Origin: an uncultured Nitrospirales bacterium
GTDB lineage: Bacteria; Nitrospirota; Nitrospiria; Nitrospirales; UBA8639
DNA: 64,000 nucleotides
Assembly (NCBI GenBank): GCA_951812745.1
Contig: OX638327.1
Coordinates: 1,849,914 to 1,913,913, forward strand
Direction: 5' to 3'
Shown: one piece after another, positions 51,157 to 64,000 of the stretch
Numbering within the stretch: the first letter of the stretch is position 1
How the letters are laid out: the number at the start of each line of letters is the position of its first letter
Made by a program: the position numbers and the translations under genes
Notes under the pieces: generated by a model
Databases searched by the model: none
What the model was told of the DNA's origin: nothing
Seen by the model: the letters and a program-made list of their open reading frames with translations, nothing else

Positions 51157-53652
51157 TCATGCGACCCCGTTCGTCGCCGCCGCATGGCCGGTCCCGTTGC
51201 CGCCATCACTCTCCTCGTCGCCGGCACTCTCGGCGAGTTTCGCCACGTCCACGACCCGGTCGGTGTCTTCCATGTCGATGAGCCGGACCCCTTGAGCATT
51301 GCGGCCGATGTCACGGAGATTCTCGACTTTGGTCCTGAGGATCTTTCCTTCGGACGTCATGATCATGATTTCGTCGGATTCCTTCACCTGATGAAAGGAC
51401 ACAGCCGATCCGTTTCGCTCGTTGACGATGATGCTGATCACCCCGCGCCCCGCCCGGCCTTTGGTCCGGTACTCGGTGGCCACTGTTCGTTTCCCGAACC
51501 CCCGTTCGGTCACGGTGAGAATCGAGGCTTCGACGTTGGGCTGGATAATGACCATCCCGATCACGTGATTGGTTTCGTCCAAGCGAATGCCCCGGACCCC
51601 TCGAGCGGTCCGGCCCACGGGCCGGACGTCCCGTTCCCGAAACCGGATGACCAGCCCTTCCCTGGTGCCCAGCATGATTTCGCTTCGGCCGTCCGTGATC
51701 TCAACCCCGATGAGCTTGTCGCCTTCCTCCAAGGTCAGGGCGATGATCCCGCCCTGCCGCGGGTTACCGTAGGCGGATAATTTGGTCTTCTTGATATAGC
51801 CCCTGCGGGTCGCCATCACGACGTACAAGTCGTCGTGGAATTCCCGCACCGGGAGCGTGGTGGTCACCCGTTCGTCAGGACCCAAGGCCAGGAGGTTGAC
51901 CATCGCCTTGCCTTTGCTGGTCCGGCCGGCTTCGGGCAGTTCATGCAGTTTGAGCCAATACACTTTTCCCGCATTGGTAAAGAACAGGATGAAATCATGC
52001 GTCGAGGCCGTAAAAATCTTTTCGACGAAATCTTCTTCCTTGACCCCCATGCCGATCTTGCCTTTTCCCCCGCGACGCTGCGCCCGGTATTCGGACACGG
52101 GATGGCGTTTGATATAGCCTTCATGGGAAATGCTGACCGCCATTTCTTCATCCGCGATCAAATCTTCAATGTTGATCTCCGCTTCTTGCGGAACGATTTG
52201 TGTCCGGCGCTCATCCTGATAGGCGTCTTTCAGTTCGATCAGCTCGTCCTTGATAACCTGTTTGACCAGGTCATCCGAACCCAGGATGGCCTGGAGCGAT
52301 GCGATCCTGGCTTTGAGTTCTTCATACTCATGCGAGAGTTTCTGCTGTTCGAGTTGCGTCAACCGTTGGAGCCGCATGTCCAGGATGGCTTGTGCCTGGA
52401 TCTCCGACAGCGGGAATTGCTGCGTGAGGCCGGTCCTGGCTTCGTCGGGGGACGCCGCTCCCCGGATCAACGCAATGACTGCATCCAGATTCGCCAGCGC
52501 GACGTTCAGGCCTTCGACGATATGCGCGCGTTCTTCGGCTTTCCGTAACTCGTAGGCGGTGCGCCGGATGACCACTTCGCGGCGATGCTCAAGAAAGGCA
52601 GCCAGGATCCGTTTGAGGGTCAAAATCTCCGGCCGGTTGTTCACGAGCGCGAGCATGTTGACCCCGAACGTATTTTGGAGCTGCGTATGCTTGTACAACT
52701 GGTTCAGGATGACGGGCGGGAGTTCGCCTTTTTTGAGTTCGATCACGACCCGGATGCCGTCCCGGTCCGACTCGTCCCGGATATCGGAAATGCCTTCCAG
52801 GCGTTTCTCCTGCACCAACTCGGCAATCTTTTCGAGCAGCTTGGCTTTGTTCACCTGGTACGGAAGTTCGGTGACGATGATGATCGCCCGATCCCGCTTC
52901 TCATCCGTTTCCACGTGCGTTTTTGCGCGGACGGTCAACAGCCCCCGCCCGTGTTCATAAGCGTCCCTGATGCCTTGGGTTCCATAGATGAATCCGGCCG
53001 TGGGAAAATCCGGACCCGGGATCATGTCCATCAATTCCGGCAGCGTCGCGGCCGGGTTCTCGAGGACGTAGAGTAACGCGGTGACGACTTCGCCGAGATT
53101 GTGCGTGGGAATGTTGGTGGCGTAGCCGACGGCGATCCCGCCGGCGCCGTTCAGCAGCAGGTTGGGGAGTTTGGCCGGCAACACCAGCGGTTCGACGTCC
53201 GATTCATCGTACGTGGGGCCGAAATCGACGGTTTCCTTATCGATATCCGCCAGCATTTCGCCGGCCAGCTTCGTCAGCCGTGCTTCGGTATAGCGCATGG
53301 CTGCCGGCGGGTCGCCGTCAACCGACCCGTAATTCCCCTGGCCGTCCACCAGGGTGTAGCGCATGTTGAAGTCCTGCGCCATGCGCACCAGGGCGTCGTA
53401 AATGGCGGAATCCCCATGGGGATGATAGTTCCCCATGATTTCGCCCACGATCTTGGCCGACTTGCGGTAGGCTCTGTTGTGAGCCAACCCCATTTGGTTC
53501 ATGCCGTACAAGATGCGTCGATGCACGGGCTTCAGCCCATCACGGACGTCGGGCAAGGCTCGACCCACGATCACGCTCATGGCGTAATCCAGGTACGACA
53601 AGCGCATCTCGTCTTCGATGGCGACTTGGGTGAAGCGTTCTTCGGTGAGCAT
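51157..53652 (-). CDS. gyrA: DNA gyrase subunit A
   Basis: 831 residues from ATG 53652 (the ORF is open further upstream but [48 protein letters not shown] is the real start). Catalytic Tyr in [10 protein letters not shown]; GyrA box QRRGGKG; C-terminal beta-pinwheel repeats. Follows gyrB by 31 bases in the dnaA-dnaN-gyrB-gyrA order. Confidence 0.97.
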   Translation of the reverse strand: MLTEERFTQVAIEDEMRLSYLDYAMSVIVGRALPDVRDGLKPVHRRILYGMNQMGLAHNRAYRKSAKIVGEIMGNYHPHGDSAIYDALVRMAQDFNMRYTLVDGQGNYGSVDGDPPAAMRYTEARLTKLAGEMLADIDKETVDFGPTYDESDVEPLVLPAKLPNLLLNGAGGIAVGYATNIPTHNLGEVVTALLYVLENPAATLPELMDMIPGPDFPTAGFIYGTQGIRDAYEHGRGLLTVRAKTHVETDEKRDRAIIIVTELPYQVNKAKLLEKIAELVQEKRLEGISDIRDESDRDGIRVVIELKKGELPPVILNQLYKHTQLQNTFGVNMLALVNNRPEILTLKRILAAFLEHRREVVIRRTAYELRKAEERAHIVEGLNVALANLDAVIALIRGAASPDEARTGLTQQFPLSEIQAQAILDMRLQRLTQLEQQKLSHEYEELKARIASLQAILGSDDLVKQVIKDELIELKDAYQDERRTQIVPQEAEINIEDLIADEEMAVSISHEGYIKRHPVSEYRAQRRGGKGKIGMGVKEEDFVEKIFTASTHDFILFFTNAGKVYWLKLHELPEAGRTSKGKAMVNLLALGPDERVTTTLPVREFHDDLYVVMATRRGYIKKTKLSAYGNPRQGGIIALTLEEGDKLIGVEITDGRSEIMLGTREGLVIRFRERDVRPVGRTARGVRGIRLDETNHVIGMVIIQPNVEASILTVTERGFGKRTVATEYRTKGRAGRGVISIIVNERNGSAVSFHQVKESDEIMIMTSEGKILRTKVENLRDIGRNAQGVRLIDMEDTDRVVDVAKLAESAGDEESDGGNGTGHAAATNGVA

Positions 53653-53683
53653 GGTGGGGTGGGAGGACCGGGTTTCCTGCTGC

Positions 53684-57375
<3,692 letters not shown>

Positions 57376-57391
57376 GAAAGGCTCCCTTCTG

Positions 57392-58756
57392 TTACGCCTT
57401 ACTGATTTCGTCTTTCAGGTTTTCCACCGTCGTCCGTAAGGAATCATCTTTCTCGACGGCTTTTTCTATCTGGCGACAGGCATGGATGATGGTGGTGTGG
57501 TCTTTTCCCCCGAACTCGCGTCCGATTTCCGGGAATGAAGAATCTGTCAGTTCTCTGCAAAGGTACATGGCAATTTGCCGCGGATGGACCACGGTTTTCG
57601 TGCGTCGCTTCGATTTCAACTCGGATACTTTGACTTGATACCGCCGGGCAACGACGTCCTGAACGTCTTCCAGGGTGATCACCTTTTTTTTGTTCCCGAA
57701 CAGATCACGAAGAACGGTTTTCACCATCTCCGTCGTAATGGCTTGGCCGGTCAGCGTGCTGTAGGCTCCGAGACGAATCAACGCACCTTCCAGTTCCCGG
57801 ATGTTGCTTTTTAACCCTTCGGCCAAAAGGTGAATCACGTCGTCTCCGAGCGCGATGCCTTCTTCCTCGGACTTTTTTCTCAGGATCGCGATGCGAGTTT
57901 CGACGTCGGGCTGTTGAAGATCGGCGATCAGACCCCACTCGAATCGTGACCGCAACCGTTCTTCCATCGAGGGCATTTCTTTGGGAAACCGGTCACTGGA
58001 TAGGACGATCTGTTTTCTCGCCTCATACAGTGCGTTAAAGGTATGGAAAAATTCTTCCTGTGTCCGCTCTTTTCCGGCGAGGAATTGAATGTCGTCGATC
58101 AGGAGCATGTCGATGTTTCGATAGCGCCTTCGAAGTTCCATCATCTTATCGTAGCGTATCGAGTTGATCACCTCATTGGTGAATTGCTCCGTCGTCAGGT
58201 ATGCAATTCGTAGATCCCCTTTTTGCATGACGAAATTTCCAATAGAATTCAGAAGGTGCGTCTTACCCAAGCCTACGCCTCCGTATATAAAGAACGGGTT
58301 GTAGGCTTGCGCGGGTGCTTCCGCAACGGCCAAGCTTGCCGCATGGGCAAACTGGTTGCTTGCTCCAACCACAAAACTCTCAAACGTATATTTCGGATTC
58401 GGCATCTGCCGATGAACTCGCGTTTGCCGGGGGGCTACCTGCGGTTTCTCCTCTGCCCCGGTAGCCACAGGAGAAGATGGTTCCCCGACAATAAACTCTA
58501 CGTCTACCTTTCCTTCTTCAAGGGGCCGAACCGTTTGCAAGGCTTCCCCTATCACCTCGCGAAAATTGCGCCCCAACCATTCACCAAAGAATTTATTCGG
58601 TACGACAATGGTCGCTTTCTTCCCATTCAGTTCCCCTAATTTTGTCGGCTGAAACCATGTCTCTATGACTTCTTCCCCCATTCGGGCCTCGATAAAGCCC
58701 AAGGCCTCTTCCCAAATACCACGTATCTTCGGTTCAGTCTTTTCGATTTTTTTCAT
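57392..58756 (-). CDS. dnaA: Chromosomal replication initiator protein DnaA
   Basis: 454 residues. Domain I at the N-terminus, AAA+ with GGVGLGKTHLL and sensor region, DnaA signature GKDHTTIIHACRQIEK. The start codon is followed upstream at once by DnaA boxes, a normal self-controlled arrangement. Confidence 0.98.
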   Translation of the reverse strand: MKKIEKTEPKIRGIWEEALGFIEARMGEEVIETWFQPTKLGELNGKKATIVVPNKFFGEWLGRNFREVIGEALQTVRPLEEGKVDVEFIVGEPSSPVATGAEEKPQVAPRQTRVHRQMPNPKYTFESFVVGASNQFAHAASLAVAEAPAQAYNPFFIYGGVGLGKTHLLNSIGNFVMQKGDLRIAYLTTEQFTNEVINSIRYDKMMELRRRYRNIDMLLIDDIQFLAGKERTQEEFFHTFNALYEARKQIVLSSDRFPKEMPSMEERLRSRFEWGLIADLQQPDVETRIAILRKKSEEEGIALGDDVIHLLAEGLKSNIRELEGALIRLGAYSTLTGQAITTEMVKTVLRDLFGNKKKVITLEDVQDVVARRYQVKVSELKSKRRTKTVVHPRQIAMYLCRELTDSSFPEIGREFGGKDHTTIIHACRQIEKAVEKDDSLRTTVENLKDEISKA

Positions 58757-59000
58757 TCTAATTATTCACAAGTTTATCAACACCTGTTGATAACCCACCT
58801 TTTCTCAAAAACATTCCTCCCTTATCCCTATTTCATCCAGATATCCAACACTTTTCTCCCACACTCTTCACAACTCTTTTACTCCTTATCCCTGTGTTTT
58901 TCCATATATTTTATGTTATTATTTATCAATAAAATCAATAAGATATAGAAAAACATCATTATTCACAGACCCTACTTCTCTTCCTACCTCTTCTCCTATC
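58757..59000. other. oriC region with DnaA boxes and AT-rich unwinding element
   Basis: DnaA-box matches: TTATTCACA at 58762-58770, TTATCAACA at 58774-58782, its inverted copy TGTTGATAA at 58785-58793, and TTATTCACA at 58959-58967. About 58900-58950 is strongly AT-rich (TATTTTATGTTATTATTTATC), a likely DNA-unwinding element. Lies directly upstream of dnaA. No ORF is present. Confidence 0.8.
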
Positions 59001-59013
59001 CTTCTTAACTAGG

Positions 59014-59265
59014 TCACGAAATAACAGTATCAGCCGCGAAAATCATATTCAGCATATCCGCATAGTGAATCGACGGATATGACAGAGAGTTCTCTTTTTC
59101 ACCAGATACAAGCGAAAAGCACGGAAATGGAAATTGTCTCTCCGGGACCGGTGTGTCTTTCAGAAGCACCCCTTGCACCGAGCAGTCGGAAAAATCGGAC
59201 GACGCGATCAGTTCCTCTATGGAAGATGCTGGTTCAAGAGACCATAGAAAGAGAACTTTTCTCAT
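59014..59265 (-). CDS. DsrE/DsrH-like small protein
   Basis: 83 residues: MRKVLFLWSLEPASSIEELIASSDFSDCSVQGVLLKD then FAADTVI. The layout (short beta strand, VQGVLL, YADMLNMIFAADTVIS) resembles DsrH/TusB-type sulfur-relay subunits, but catalytic Cys is at position 28 (DCSV) and not in the usual late place. Pairs with the next gene; 3 bases apart. Tentative. Confidence 0.45.
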   Translation of the reverse strand: MRKVLFLWSLEPASSIEELIASSDFSDCSVQGVLLKDTPVPERQFPFPCFSLVSGEKENSLSYPSIHYADMLNMIFAADTVIS

Positions 59266-59268
59266 GCC

Positions 59269-59613
59269 TTAAAACACTAACACACGATCTGCTTGGCATA
59301 GCAAGGACGTTATGCCTGATTGTGAGACTTCCTGAACGGCAAATTCCGAATCCAAACGAAAAGTCGCAGCACTGCCCTGCGGAATGACAATAGGGAGTTG
59401 TAGTTCCTGGATCACAGGAAGATGTCTTTCCAGAATTTCCGCATCAACCACATCACTCGTTTCGTCAGATATCAACATTCTCGCTTGTCCAAGAAGAACA
59501 ACCGCGACAGATGCCGTTCCAGTTGACAGACCGAGCGCAATACGAAGGCCTTCGGTGGGACGATGTGTTTCCAGAGGGTTGCTCTGAATTAACACGAGTA
59601 TGGAGAGCCTCAT
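59269..59613 (-). CDS. DsrE/DsrF-like protein
   Basis: 114 residues: MRLSILVLIQSNPLETHRPTEGLRIALGLSTGT, VAVVLLGQARMLI and LPIVIPQGS are the DsrE/TusC pattern (start strand, EGLRxAxGL, VxVVLLGxGxxLL). With the gene below it, may be a sulfur-carrier pair or a simply related relic. Located between oriC and hisS; the 213 bases before hisS hold no gene. Confidence 0.6.
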   Translation of the reverse strand: MRLSILVLIQSNPLETHRPTEGLRIALGLSTGTASVAVVLLGQARMLISDETSDVVDAEILERHLPVIQELQLPIVIPQGSAATFRLDSEFAVQEVSQSGITSLLCQADRVLVF

Positions 59614-59826
59614 AATCGAAAAGACGACAGGATTGTCGCTCTAGCACGAGCGCAATACGTCGGTTTGGTCGATTAAAACTGTGGAAGATCGCCTCAATGA
59701 AACCCTGACGATCAAGATGGAAAAACTATAAAAGACGACGATGCTCTAAATACCATTACTTATTGAAAATAAAAGAAAAAATCTTATTCCGAAGAAGAGG
59801 AAAAGTCAATTGATGTTTATACGTGT

Positions 59827-61083
59827 TTACCGGATGTGCAGGTGTGCCAAGATGGCTGAAGACGCGGTATTCAAGGGATGAAATTCCTGCTCTTTTGTGG
59901 CCATATTTCTGAGAATAATTTGATGGTTTGTCACCTCGTCGTCTCCTATGATAACGACGTATGGCGCCTCGAGCCGATCTGCGGAGCGAAGGAGGGTCTT
60001 CAAGGTAGACGCATTGTAATCCGTATCGGCTTTCACCTGCATTGAGCGAAGAGAATCCAAAAGAGATAACCCAGCCGGCTTTCCTTTTTCCCCGAACGCT
60101 GCTATAAACACCCACGGTGTCGGTGTCGGCAGGATTGCTTCGGGAAGGGCAATAATAACCCGGTCGAGGCCGATGGCGAACCCCACCGCCGGAGTGGGAA
60201 CTCCCCCCAGGGTTTCAAACAGACCATTGTATCGTCCCCCGGCGCCGATCGCATTTTGAGCCCCGAGTGCGGAGCATGAGACCTCGAAGGTCGTCATGGA
60301 ATAGTAGTCCAGCCCCCTGACGAGCCGGGGATTCATTGAATAAGGAACGGCTAATGCTTGCAACCCCTCCAACACCCGATCGAAGTGATCCCTGGAGGTC
60401 GGGGAAAGAAAATCCGTCAAGTGAGGAGCGTCGTTCATAGCTTCGCGACAGTGAGGGACCTTGCAATCCAGGGCGCGAAGAGGATTGGCCTCCAGTCGTC
60501 TCCGGCAATTTTCGCAAAGCCGGTCACTCTTTGTCTTCAGAAAGGAAACCAGATCCTTCTTGTAGGCTTGGCGGTCCGTGAGGACGCCGAGGGAATTCAA
60601 CTCCAACGAAAGACCCGGTAATTCGAGCGCTGAAAAGAATCTCCAGAGCAGCGTGATGACCTCGACGTCAGCAGAAGCTTCGGAACTCCCGACAAATTCC
60701 ACCCCGAATTGGTGAAATTGCCGCAACCGTCCGGCCTGCGGGCGCTCGTGCCGGAACATCGGCCCGATGTAATAGAGTTTTCTCGAGGGCTGGTAGGTCT
60801 TCAGCCCCCGTTCAATAAACGCGCGAACGACACCAGCGGTTCCTTCGGGACGAAGGGTTAAGGAAGTACCATCCTTGTCGGGAAAGGTATACATTTCCTT
60901 TTCGACAATATCGGTGTTGCCCCCGATACTGTGAACAAAAAGTTCCGTTTTTTCAAAAACGGGAATCCGGATTTCTTGAAAACCGAATGCATGGGCCAAC
61001 GCGTGCGCGGTTCGTTCCACCACGCTCCACTTGGGCATTTGGTCCGGGGTAATGTCCTTGATGCCTTTAATGCCTCGAATCAC
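59827..61083 (-). CDS. hisS: Histidyl-tRNA synthetase
   Basis: 418 residues. Class II motifs: IRIPVFEKTELFVHSIGGNTDIV, motif 2 LTLRPEGTAGVVRAFIE, the histidine-specific VRGLDYYSMTTFEV and GVGFAIGLDR-like motif 3 (PAVGFAIGLDRV), and an anticodon-binding C-terminus. Confidence 0.97.
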   Translation of the reverse strand: MIRGIKGIKDITPDQMPKWSVVERTAHALAHAFGFQEIRIPVFEKTELFVHSIGGNTDIVEKEMYTFPDKDGTSLTLRPEGTAGVVRAFIERGLKTYQPSRKLYYIGPMFRHERPQAGRLRQFHQFGVEFVGSSEASADVEVITLLWRFFSALELPGLSLELNSLGVLTDRQAYKKDLVSFLKTKSDRLCENCRRRLEANPLRALDCKVPHCREAMNDAPHLTDFLSPTSRDHFDRVLEGLQALAVPYSMNPRLVRGLDYYSMTTFEVSCSALGAQNAIGAGGRYNGLFETLGGVPTPAVGFAIGLDRVIIALPEAILPTPTPWVFIAAFGEKGKPAGLSLLDSLRSMQVKADTDYNASTLKTLLRSADRLEAPYVVIIGDDEVTNHQIILRNMATKEQEFHPLNTASSAILAHLHIR

Positions 61084-61270
61084 CGTGATGGTCCTTTGCC
61101 AATGAAGGGGATGATGGCCTGCCGACCTTGCGACTATAGAAGGGGGACTTCAGGGAGTCAACGGAATGAATGGTTGTGGAGAACCGTGGCGAAAAAACCT
61201 GATTTGACAGTCAAGACGAGGGAATTTACAATCATTTCTTTAATCCTGTGTCGGAAAGAGGATCTCTACT

Positions 61271-61417
61271 ATGTCCATGACGTATCGACAACCGTCGAAT
61301 CTCAAAAGAAAACGTGACCATGGGTTTCGAAAGCGAATGAGTACCAAAAGCGGGAGAAGAATACTTGCCCGCCGTCGCAGAAAAGGCCGATATCGCCTTT
61401 CCGTATCCGATGAGTGA
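61271..61417 (+). CDS. rpmH: 50S ribosomal protein L34
   Basis: 48 codons: [18 protein letters not shown] then [21 protein letters not shown], typical L34. Starts at ATG 61271 after GAGGA; ATG 61277 would also be an L34-like start (MTYRQPSN). Overlaps the rnpA start. Too short to show in a simple ORF list. Confidence 0.9.
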   Translation: MSMTYRQPSNLKRKRDHGFRKRMSTKSGRRILARRRRKGRYRLSVSDE

Positions 61418-61799
61418 CGTTCCCTCACGGTGCCCACCGTTATTCTTGAAAAAAACAGAGGACTTCGAGCGAGTCAAAGGGGAAGGTCAGCGGATCACGA
61501 CGCGATTCTTCAACGTGGTCTCGTGCCGGTCCCCCCTCGAGGATACCCGGGTCGGCATTGTGGTGGGGCGCCGCTTGGGCAACGCGGTGGTACGGAACAG
61601 AGGGAAACGCATTTTTCGGGAATTGGTGAGACAGACGTACCAGTGTCTTTTGAAGGGCAATGACATCGTTATCTTTCCCAAACGGCCGGCGCTGACGCTC
61701 AACCATCAACACCTCTACGAAGCTTGGATAACGACACTTATCAGCCAGGGGCTTATGTGTTCTCCTAACCCCCCTGCCCCCCTTGTCAGGGGGGTGTAA
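61410..61799 (+). CDS. rnpA: Ribonuclease P protein component
   Basis: 129 residues from ATG 61410, which overlaps the rpmH stop (ATGAGTGA). The longer ORF upstream lies in rpmH. Conserved RNR-type segment [23 protein letters not shown]. Normal rpmH-rnpA coupling. Confidence 0.92.
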   Translation: MSDVPSRCPPLFLKKTEDFERVKGEGQRITTRFFNVVSCRSPLEDTRVGIVVGRRLGNAVVRNRGKRIFRELVRQTYQCLLKGNDIVIFPKRPALTLNHQHLYEAWITTLISQGLMCSPNPPAPLVRGV

Positions 61800-61804
61800 G
61801 ATAG

Positions 61805-62014
61805 ATGCGCAAAATAGCGTTGTGGCTCATCGTCGTCTACCAGAAAGTCGTGTCTCCGCATTTGGGGCCTCAGTGCCGCTTTGCACCAACCTGCTCACGC
61901 TATACCAGTGAAGCGATAACCCGTCACGGCCTGCTTCGAGGAGTGTTGTTGGGGGTCTGTCGGCTTCTGAAGTGCCATCCCTTCCATCCGGGCGGAATCG
62001 ACCCAGTTCCCTGA
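61805..62014 (+). CDS. yidD: Membrane protein insertion efficiency factor YidD
   Basis: 69 residues; the [19 protein letters not shown] and [13 protein letters not shown] motifs are diagnostic. Between rnpA and yidC as in most bacteria. Confidence 0.97.
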   Translation: MRKIALWLIVVYQKVVSPHLGPQCRFAPTCSRYTSEAITRHGLLRGVLLGVCRLLKCHPFHPGGIDPVP

Positions 62015-62023
62015 TCGGCCGGT

Positions 62024-63739
62024 ATGGAAAAACGGATCCTCATCTTCCTTCTTATTTCGTTCGCCATCATTTTCAGCTTCGACTTTGTGCTGAAAGAACT
62101 GGGGCTGGTGCCCGAACTCCCACCCGTCGAGGAGGGGCAAGAGGCCTCTTTCACGGACAACGGGTCCATTCCACCAACAGGCGGCATCCAGGACGCGTCA
62201 TCCGAAGTTCGTTCTCATGGCGATGAACTGAATACAACGCCCCTCGAGACCCGCGTGGAAGAAGTGGAGACTCCGCTGTACCGGGTCGCGTTCACGAGCC
62301 GGGGCGCACAGATCCAAAGCTGGAAACTGAAGCAGTATCTGACCCAGGACGAAGACGATCCCCAACCCATCGAGTTCGTGTACCCGGAAGGACATTTTGC
62401 CGGACCGGTGGCCATGCAGGTTGAAGATCCTGCTGTCAGCGCCATACTCAACACCGGCCTGTTTGAGGTGAGCCGGGACTTTGAAAGGCTCGATGACGTC
62501 TATCCCACGGGCCATCTGACCTTTTCCTACCGGAACGAGGAACAGGGTCTCCTGGTGGAAAAGGAATTCACCTTTACCTATGACTCCTATCTGGTCGACG
62601 TGGCCATTCGCGTCGCAGGCCTGGACGATGCCGTCGGGGTGTTGTTGGGCACCAATTTCGGGATGGTGGAATGGGGGCAAGGGCTCATCGGAGCCCTGGG
62701 GCCGGCGTGGATGATTGACGGCGCGCTGGAAAAGGAAACCCCGGACCCTGAAATCCGGCGTTCCGGGGACGTTCGCTGGGCGGCCCTCCAGGACAAATAT
62801 TTTATCAGCGTCATCATTCCCCAAGGGGCCCAAGGGGTCTTTGCGAAATCGGAAGCCGACTACGTGGTGACCTCGGGCGTGGAGTTCCCGGTCGAAGCGG
62901 AGGGCAGCCGGCTGCGGTTTCAACTCTATGCCGGCCCCAAACAATTCGATCTCATGCGATCGTTGGGCCACGGCCTGGAAGATACGATCGATTTCGGCTG
63001 GTTCATTTACGGGAGTTGGAGCGTGGTGAAGGCGGTGGCCAAGCCGCTGTTCTACGTGCTTCGATTTCTGTACGAGTACACCCAGAATTACGGCGTGGCG
63101 ATTATTCTCTTAACGTGCGGCATCAAACTGTTGTTCGTGCCCCTGCAATACAAGAGCTACAAGTCCATGCAGGGCATGCAGAAAATTCAACCCAAGATCC
63201 AGGCCGTGCAGGCCAAGTTCAAAGAAGATCGGGAACGTCTCAACCGGGAGCTGATGAAGTTATACAAAGAGCACAAGGTGAATCCGGTCGGCGGGTGTTT
63301 GCCGATGGTGTTACAGATGCCCGTCTTCATCTCACTGTTTAATATTCTGTACATGACCGTGGATCTTCGGAGAGCCCCATTCGCGCTGTGGATTACGGAC
63401 TTGTCGATCCCGGACCCGTTTTACGTATTTCCGATTCTGATGGGCGCGTCGATGGTGCTCCAGCAGAAAATCATGCCCACCACCATGGATCCCACGCAAG
63501 CCAAGATGATGATGTTGCTGCCGGTGTTTCTGACGTTTCTTTTCTTGAATTTTCCCGCCGGGCTGGTGATCTATTGGTTGACCAATAACGTATTGACCAT
63601 CGGGCAGCAGGTGGTGACGGATCGCTTCTTTTTAAAAGCCCCGCCCGCCGCCCAACCGGCACCGGCCGGTGACGGTCCCTCGACAAACCCTGATAATGGA
63701 GAGCCGTCCAAAAAGAAAAAGGGGAAACCTTCACCCTGA
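62024..63739 (+). CDS. yidC: Membrane protein insertase YidC
   Basis: 571 residues; N-terminal TM (ILIFLLISFAIIFSFDFVL), a large periplasmic domain (about 60-370), then the C-terminal insertase domain of five TM segments with conserved VVKAVAKPLFYVLRFLYEYTQNYGVAIILLT and NPVGGCLPMVLQMPVFISLFN. Lys-rich tail (KKKKGKP). Gram-negative long type. Confidence 0.97.
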   Translation: MEKRILIFLLISFAIIFSFDFVLKELGLVPELPPVEEGQEASFTDNGSIPPTGGIQDASSEVRSHGDELNTTPLETRVEEVETPLYRVAFTSRGAQIQSWKLKQYLTQDEDDPQPIEFVYPEGHFAGPVAMQVEDPAVSAILNTGLFEVSRDFERLDDVYPTGHLTFSYRNEEQGLLVEKEFTFTYDSYLVDVAIRVAGLDDAVGVLLGTNFGMVEWGQGLIGALGPAWMIDGALEKETPDPEIRRSGDVRWAALQDKYFISVIIPQGAQGVFAKSEADYVVTSGVEFPVEAEGSRLRFQLYAGPKQFDLMRSLGHGLEDTIDFGWFIYGSWSVVKAVAKPLFYVLRFLYEYTQNYGVAIILLTCGIKLLFVPLQYKSYKSMQGMQKIQPKIQAVQAKFKEDRERLNRELMKLYKEHKVNPVGGCLPMVLQMPVFISLFNILYMTVDLRRAPFALWITDLSIPDPFYVFPILMGASMVLQQKIMPTTMDPTQAKMMMLLPVFLTFLFLNFPAGLVIYWLTNNVLTIGQQVVTDRFFLKAPPAAQPAPAGDGPSTNPDNGEPSKKKKGKPSP

Positions 63740-63740
63740 C

Positions 63741-63782
63741 CCCCGGATCGAGTCCGGGGCAGGCTCTCTCCCAGAGGGAGAG
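63741..63782. repeat. Paired GC-rich hairpins after yidC
   Basis: CCCCGGATCGAGTCCGGGG (63741-63759) and CTCTCCCAGAGGGAGAG (63766-63782) form two hairpins in tandem. The first resembles 51060-51079. Without a T-run it is a weak terminator at best. Confidence 0.45.
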
Positions 63783-63825
63783 CGAACTATGCACTCCAAC
63801 ACGCCAGTGAATAGCGTGTTCTCCG

Positions 63826-64000
63826 ATGGAAAACTCGGTTGACGATACCATTTGTGCGATCGCCACTCCCGTGGGAGAAGGCGGAATCGGAATCGTCCGG
63901 GTCAGCGGTGCACACGCCATTGACGTCGCCGCTCACGTCGTTCGTCCCCGCAGTCGGCAACCCCTGCAACAACTGGAAAGTCACCGCCTGTATTTGAGCG
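63826..64000 (+). CDS. mnmE: tRNA modification GTPase MnmE, partial (N-terminal)
   Basis: The frame from ATG 63826 gives DTICAIATPVGEGGIGIVRVSG, the formyl-THF-binding N-terminus of MnmE. It runs off the right edge. Expected place, next to yidC. MnmE with MnmG modifies wobble U34. Confidence 0.93.
   Translation, partial: MENSVDDTICAIATPVGEGGIGIVRVSGAHAIDVAAHVVRPRSRQPLQQLESHRLYLS

Overview
The window is about 64 kb of a GC-rich bacterial chromosome that spans the replication origin. The order dnaA-dnaN-gyrB-gyrA runs leftward from an AT-rich stretch with DnaA boxes (about 58.76-59.0 kb). The rpmH-rnpA-yidD-yidC-mnmE block runs rightward on the other side. Gene content fits a free-living Gram-negative bacterium: a SurA-like chaperone, lipid-exporting-type signal peptides, two-component and sigma-54 regulation, and the Lar nickel-pincer pathway. 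A Nitrospirota-like (or NC10-like) lineage is my guess from overall flavour only; the sequence read by eye does not prove it.

Layout. 0-8.3 kb: a frameshifted RNA methyltransferase end, a secreted ankyrin protein, purM, a VapBC module, tRNA-Gln, a SAM methyltransferase, then apaH overlapping a membrane sensor kinase that converges on an NtrC-type regulator. 8.4-15.8 kb: accessory DNA, with a stand-alone CARF protein of the TIGR02710 CRISPR-associated family, ybgC, a MITE-like repeat, and an IetA/IetS (AAA ATPase plus subtilase) defence pair sitting between what look like the tail of a DNA methylase gene and the head of a type III-like restriction gene, followed by an orphan HigA and an ankyrin paralogue. 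15.8-27 kb: mostly housekeeping (gpsA, larB, larC, pdxA, rsmB, rpe and an archaeal-type pheS-pheT pair), with a decayed duplicate of the gpsA promoter and 5' end. 27-30 kb: an AbrB/Doc toxin-antitoxin module, an orphan solute-binding protein, and a broken second copy of doc.

30-33 kb holds thrS-infC-rpmI-rplT with tRNA-Val; the bacterial pheST that often follows rplT is absent here, and the archaeal-type pair lies about 3 kb away. 33-36 kb is a restriction-modification locus made of an Eco29kI-like GIY-YIG nuclease and a methyltransferase fused to an excisionase-type HTH. 36-46 kb holds a Fis-type regulator, a DASS transporter, a Phd/PIN module, a periplasmic metallo-beta-lactamase-fold protein, mfd-surA, engB, smpB and a DciA-like gene. 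47-50.3 kb is a second accessory cluster: parD with a frameshifted parE, a DUF6884-like gene overlapping a GIY-YIG-like gene, a truncated VapC with its antitoxin, and an intact FitAB/VapBC pair. 51-64 kb is the origin region.

How it works together. Core replication, translation and repair genes are interrupted by small mobile, stress and defence modules. Seven toxin-antitoxin loci (intact or decayed), two or three restriction loci (intact or decayed), IetAS and a CARF protein indicate repeated gain and loss of defence genes close to oriC. The least described candidates are the DUF6884/GIY-YIG pair at 47.9-49.1 kb and the orphan CARF gene at 8.6 kb.
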